From Chitinophaga pinensis (GTDB taxonomy: Bacteria > Bacteroidota > Bacteroidia > Flavobacteriales_D > Crocinitomicaceae), in contig CAMCYF010000020.1 in the NCBI GenBank assembly GCA_945883825.1, forward strand, positions 1 to 42,762: DNA of 42,762 nt, written 5' to 3'. Below, piece after piece: positions 42,081-42,762 of the stretch; position 1 is the first letter of the stretch, and each line of letters opens with the position of its first letter. Position numbers and translations under genes: made by a program. The notes under the pieces are model-generated. The model was not told the origin of the DNA and made no database searches. It saw only the letters and a program-made list of their open reading frames with translations.

Positions 42081-42535
42081 TTTAATTATTTCTTATGTAA
42101 AGATAGAAAAAGCATACTCAAAATCACGATAGTTTATGATCTGAATAAATTAAGTTGTCTTTACATTCATTGTAGATTTTGAAAAAAGGTAATACGTTCA
42201 ACATCTTAAGACCTTTAACATTTGTTCTCTTAATTACGACAAATAACCTTCATTCCAATCGATTATCCAAGTGGTTGGCCTGAGTTGTCAAACTATTTTT
42301 TCGGGCTTGTTATCAAATTTATGAGACATTGATGTTTCTCTTACATTAAAATCAACGAAAAATAGTTATTAATTAAAATCGTTCCATCTCAACTTGTTCA
42401 GAATAATAAAATGTAATAAAAACAGCTCGATCCCGTTGCCAAGCTATCCAAAAGTATTAGAATCAATGACAACAGGGTATTAGACATATAATTCATTCGT
42501 TTACACGTCATTTATAAACATGAAAAGTCAAGAAA

Positions 42536-42762
42536 ATGAATAGAGAAGAGAAATTGAAAACTTTCAGATTTATGAAGTTAAAACACTCCATTAGGTATGT
42601 GTATCTTAATTTGCCACTTGAAATTAATTCATTCAAGGACTTTCATCTTCAAAATCAATATTTTTTAGATGGAAAAACGTTAAATGAGATGCATCAAGAT
42701 TTCATACACTTTAATATTATTGAACTATCTAAGAAATGGATGGTTTATCCTTGTCTTTCTAA
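42536..42762 (+). CDS. Start of an unknown gene, cut by the window edge
   Basis: An ATG at 42536 opens 75 codons with no stop before the window ends. It begins MNREEKLKTFRFMKLKHSIR and continues with YVYLNLPLEINSFKDFHL, LDGKTLNEMHQDFI and ELSKKWMVYPCLS. It has no signal peptide or membrane helix and is moderately charged. I recognise no family. A seven-codon frame (ATG 42520) overlaps just upstream. It could be real because the frame stays open in AT-rich sequence that is dense in stops, but this is not strong evidence. Confidence 0.45.
   Translation, partial: MNREEKLKTFRFMKLKHSIRYVYLNLPLEINSFKDFHLQNQYFLDGKTLNEMHQDFIHFNIIELSKKWMVYPCLS

Larger units (their letters stand above)
41515..42535. 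other. About 1 kb without intact genes
   Basis: Both strands were read. The stretch holds no complete gene of convincing length, no tRNA and no transposase. It contains an imperfect direct repeat (41588-41683), an ATG-less open stretch of 52 codons on the plus strand (41680-41838), two hairpins (41853-41874 and 41901-41936), a G-rich tract (41944-41969), an hsdM start remnant on the minus strand (42006-42080) and a weak inverted repeat (42291-42367). The mixture suggests a site of past insertion and deletion. From 42368 to 42535 I see nothing. Confidence 0.6.

Noticed and set aside
41515-42535. CRISPR array or tRNA in the gene-poor stretch
   Set aside because: No evenly spaced repeat-spacer units and no cloverleaf sequence were found; the direct repeat has only two imperfect copies.

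Overview
The window is AT-rich chromosomal DNA from a member of the Bacteroidota, most likely order Flavobacteriales (possibly a Crocinitomicaceae/Fluviicola-like lineage; the family is inference). The signs are an alternative complex III (ActA-F) operon fused to caa3-type oxidase genes, type IX secretion (T9SS) C-terminal sorting tails and gliding-associated (CHU_C) C-terminal domains, DUF4837 and DUF3109 proteins, and promoters of the Bacteroidota form TAnnTTTG instead of a sigma70 -10 box.

Layout. 1-255 is the tail of a secreted CHU_C-domain protein. 340-3114 (-) is leuS with a good promoter. 3203-9957 (-) is a tight seven-gene run read as tatA, gatA, a LysM lytic transglycosylase, a DUF4837 lipoprotein, a WaaE-like family 2 glycosyltransferase, a family 9 (heptosyltransferase-like) glycosyltransferase and a UbiA-like membrane protein. 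10022-14473 (-) is the translation/transcription operon rimP-nusA-infB, preceded by a short leader with a strong terminator-like hairpin. 14675-15853 (+) holds an AlkB-type dioxygenase and a DUF3109 protein, ending in a bidirectional terminator. 15907-27485 (-) is an eight-gene respiratory operon, actABCDEF-ctaC-ctaD, which carries electrons from quinol through multihaem cytochromes to oxygen. 27676-30676 holds a SPOR protein, thiL and a metallo-beta-lactamase/double-rhodanese sulfur enzyme.

30959-33384 (+) is a translationally coupled four-gene cassette: a small Cys-tailed protein of unknown function, a six-helix membrane protein, a sensor histidine kinase with almost no sensor region, and a NarL-type response regulator. 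It is followed by two large secreted surface proteins, a 1335-residue beta-propeller/beta-helix protein with a T9SS type A tail and a 642-residue CHU_C protein. This cassette plus its possible surface targets is the best candidate for an undescribed system here, but the link is inferred from position only.

39475-42762 looks like an accessory, rearranged zone. It has an orphan T9SS tail with no gene body, a PIN-like (DUF4935) putative nuclease, a phospholipase-D-like protein with a degenerate zinc ribbon, about 1 kb without intact genes but with hairpins, an imperfect repeat and a G-rich tract, a 24-codon scar of a type I restriction-modification methyltransferase (hsdM) start with its promoter, and the beginning of an unknown gene cut by the window edge. 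No tRNA, rRNA, CRISPR array or intact insertion sequence was seen.
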